From positions 1 through 13,936 of the forward strand of contig DAKU01000163.1 in the NCBI GenBank assembly GCA_002508425.1: a stretch of 13,936 nucleotides of DNA, in the 5' to 3' direction. The translations under genes were made by a program, and so were the position numbers. A model generated the notes under the pieces. It saw nothing but the letters and a program-made list of their open reading frames with translations. It did no database searches and was not told the origin of the DNA. The first letter of the stretch is position 1. Every line of letters begins with the position of its first letter. This DNA comes from Methanosarcinaceae archaeon UBA470 (lineage in GTDB: Archaea; Halobacteriota; Methanosarcinia; Methanosarcinales; Methanosarcinaceae). Below, piece by piece: positions 11,826 to 13,936 of the stretch.

Positions 11826-13936
11826 ATACTCACCTTATTAGTTTCTACGTATTTTTCTGATGTTTTACGTCTTAATCTCCATTTGTCCAGGTTAACCATA
11901 ATAGGTGGAAGGACAACGATTGTACTGAACAACGAAAAAGCTACGGCTATTACCGTAACAATTCCGAAATCACGTAACATTGGGAACGAGGATATTACAA
12001 GGGCTGAAAAACCAAATATTACAGTAAATCCTGATGCAAGAATAGCTGGTCCTATTTTTTGTGCAGCTGTTTCCATAGCATCAGATGGTTCCAGTCCCCT
12101 GTCACGCTCCTCGAAATAACGTTCCAGCATAAGTATAGTAAACTCTGCTCCAATTCCTATGGCAAGAGCGCCAAGTGTAGCTGTAAGTGGGTTATATTTC
12201 ATGTCAAGCACGTACATAACTCCACCAATCCACCCCGTGACCATCACAATAGGCAGTATTGTAGCCAGGGCTTTCATCCAATCCTTGTAGATAATTACCA
12301 TACCCACAAAGATAATTGCCATTCCCAGGTAGCCCATTTCAGTTCGGCCCGAAGTAAGAGCACCTATAATTGAATTCTGTATGAATGTGCTTCCTGTAAC
12401 TGTTACAGATACACCTGGGGGTGGAGCATACCACTTTAGGTCATTTTCAACTGCATCGATGATACTAGATGTCTGTTTTGAACTTAGGTCGCCCTCAAGA
12501 TTCAGATTGAGGACACCAAGGTTTCCTCCTTCTATATACTGGTCAGTAACGACCGAAGACATGCTGTCAGTAATTGTAACGATCGTATCCCTGCCAGAGG
12601 GTATAGAGCCATAGCTGGAGTTGACCACCGAACCTATGCTGCTTGATCCTGTGATCTGACTATGACTTTCTTCTTCCAGTTCACCAAAATCGACCATCCA
12701 TTGCAAGAGATCCGGGTCCATTATATCATCGGCTCTGATGATCACATTTAGTGTATCACTGCCTCCCATGACCCTGTTAAGTTTGTTAAGGTCCTGTAAT
12801 GCCTGCATGTCCTGAGGTACAAAATCGGCTGTATCTGTCTGTACTCCCACGCGCTCATCTGCATATAGTCCTGCAATTGCAAGAAGAGTTGCAAGTGTTA
12901 TAACAATTGCATAGTGTTTTGTAGTTAGCATTGAAACTTTTGACAGGAACTTACCCAGAGAAGAAGGCTTCTGTTCAGTTTTCTTTGCAATTACCTTTTC
13001 TCCGTTGCTCTGTTTTTTCTTTTCCTTTTCCAGTGATCTTCTATCAAGAAGATATAATAGTGACACAAGTACAAACATCGAAACAAGATAGCACAGAATA
13101 ACTCCTACAAGACTCATCTTTCCAAAATCCTGTATCATAGGAACAGGGGAAATGAAAAGAGCAACAAATCCCAGACATGTTGCCACAACAGCTGTAGCGA
13201 CTGCGGGACCCGTGTGCTTAATAGTGTCTATAACAGCCTTTTCAGCAGACTCTCCTTTTGCAAGCTCCTCCTCAATACGGTTCTGGAACTGAATTGCATA
13301 ATCTGCCCCCAATCCGATAAGAATTGGGAAAACTGCCATTGATGCCATTGTCATTGGAATACTGAGGAAGCCCATTGCACCAAAGGTAAAGATCAGGCCT
13401 ACAAGAATAACAGGTATTGGAAGCAAGCACCATCTGACATGACTAAAGACAATGAGCAGGCCTATAATCATCAGAATGAAGGCAAGGACTAGCATGGTTG
13501 AAAGACTTGAACTCATTTCCTCTGACATCGCTATTGAGAATGCAGGATCACCGGTGGCTATCGCAGTGGTACCAGCAGGAAAATCAACTAATGCTATAGT
13601 CTTTTCTACTTCTCCAAGAAGCCTTTTCTTATTATCTTCACTAATACTTCCAGGCATTTGGACCATAACTATAGTATGAGTGGTGTCTGGCATGAAAGTA
13701 TCAACATAAGTAGAAGGCAATTGGTTAATAAGTGCCAGAATGGTAGTATCATCTGGTATTTCCTCACGGCCTGTTGCAGAATATGCTGTACTTTTGACGA
13801 GTGACGCCATACTTATGACGTTTTCAACATCCTTATCTTCTGCGATAATCGTGTCAAACTTGTCTATTGCTGTAAGAACATCGGATTGCCTCACATCATC
13901 GGAATCCACAAGTACAACTATAACTTCACTGCCAAA
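11822..13936 (-). CDS. RND-superfamily exporter, HAE3/MMPL-like (5' end outside window)
   Basis: The minus-strand frame is open to the window edge. The GTG at 13909 is internal, because in-frame upstream codons already read GSEVIVVLVDSDDV, a typical RND block. The visible 704 residues lack transmembrane helix 1 and the start of the first outer loop. Counting from the window edge, they hold five helices (about 145-296) with 'GLGADYAIQFQNR' in the fourth-helix region, a cytoplasmic basic linker (about 297-330), helix 7 (342-359), the second outer loop (360-531), and five more helices (532-681) with 'GIGAEFTILMLERY'. The paired GxGA-D/E-Y/F motifs mark the archaeal/hopanoid-type RND pumps, which are driven by an ion gradient and export lipids or hydrophobic compounds; the substrate is unknown here. 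The stop overlaps the next gene as ATGA. Confidence 0.85.
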   Translation of the reverse strand, partial: FGSEVIVVLVDSDDVRQSDVLTAIDKFDTIIAEDKDVENVISMASLVKSTAYSATGREEIPDDTTILALINQLPSTYVDTFMPDTTHTIVMVQMPGSISEDNKKRLLGEVEKTIALVDFPAGTTAIATGDPAFSIAMSEEMSSSLSTMLVLAFILMIIGLLIVFSHVRWCLLPIPVILVGLIFTFGAMGFLSIPMTMASMAVFPILIGLGADYAIQFQNRIEEELAKGESAEKAVIDTIKHTGPAVATAVVATCLGFVALFISPVPMIQDFGKMSLVGVILCYLVSMFVLVSLLYLLDRRSLEKEKKKQSNGEKVIAKKTEQKPSSLGKFLSKVSMLTTKHYAIVITLATLLAIAGLYADERVGVQTDTADFVPQDMQALQDLNKLNRVMGGSDTLNVIIRADDIMDPDLLQWMVDFGELEEESHSQITGSSSIGSVVNSSYGSIPSGRDTIVTITDSMSSVVTDQYIEGGNLGVLNLNLEGDLSSKQTSSIIDAVENDLKWYAPPPGVSVTVTGSTFIQNSIIGALTSGRTEMGYLGMAIIFVGMVIIYKDWMKALATILPIVMVTGWIGGVMYVLDMKYNPLTATLGALAIGIGAEFTILMLERYFEERDRGLEPSDAMETAAQKIGPAILASGFTVIFGFSALVISSFPMLRDFGIVTVIAVAFSLFSTIVVLPPIMVNLDKWRLRRKTSEKYVETNKVSI
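11829..11836 (-). promoter_or_regulatory. Ribosome binding site inside the exporter's last codons
   Basis: AAGGTGAG, within the exporter's final codons, precedes the ATG at 11825 by three bases. Together with the ATGA overlap it couples translation of the two genes. Confidence 0.6.

Noticed and set aside
1..13936. CRISPR array, tRNA, rRNA or insertion sequence
   Set aside because: I looked for regularly spaced repeats, cloverleaf patterns, rRNA-like blocks and transposase motifs and found none; the only tandem repeat is the 21-bp heptad repeat.

Overview
The window looks like a chromosomal segment of a methanogenic archaeon, most likely in or near the Methanosarcinaceae. The grounds are AT-rich TATA-box promoters, several apparently leaderless or very short-leader starts beside GGTGA-type ribosome sites, an archaeal UbiD-family decarboxylase, a TrmB-family regulator, an archaeal-type RND (HAE3-like) exporter with a COG1361-like surface partner, and secreted beta-sandwich proteins. 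The assignment rests on protein recognition alone; no rRNA, tRNA or methanogenesis gene is present to confirm it.

Layout, left to right. (1) 1-791, minus: the first 263 residues of a UbiD-family decarboxylase, probably the anhydromevalonate phosphate decarboxylase of the archaeal isoprenoid pathway; its 3' end lies outside the window. (2) About 800-3170 is markedly AT-rich and reads as an accessory pocket: a long gene-free stretch, a small lipoprotein (+), a TIR-domain protein ending in a 21-bp tandem repeat that encodes an exact coiled-coil heptad (-), and a 120-residue protein resembling only the C-terminal tail of Cas1 (-). This combination suggests a decayed or mobile defence region, but there is no CRISPR array here. 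(3) 3173-5140, minus: a 655-residue fusion of a SAM methyltransferase with a D-Ala-D-Ala-ligase-like ATP-grasp enzyme, with a structured upstream region that includes a hairpin plus T-run. (4) 5451-6125, plus: an orphan protein that appears to be leaderless. It converges on a secreted beta-sandwich protein (6160-7488, minus), with a perfect 11-bp inverted repeat at the junction. (5) 7625-9130, minus: an Rsm22/METTL17-like methyltransferase with a cysteine motif. It is divergent from a QueG-like (COG1600) double 4Fe-4S protein (9210-9866, plus) whose second cluster motif is cut off by a frameshift. (6) 9941-13936, minus: a tightly packed apparent operon of RND exporter (5' end outside the window), COG1361-like anchored surface protein and TrmB-type regulator.

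The best candidates for something undescribed are the methyltransferase/ATP-grasp fusion with its structured leader, the TIR protein with an expandable heptad repeat next to a Cas1 tail remnant, and the frameshifted QueG-like gene. The exporter operon with its own TrmB regulator is a coherent functional unit whose substrate is unknown. All family calls come from reading the protein sequences; no database search was possible.
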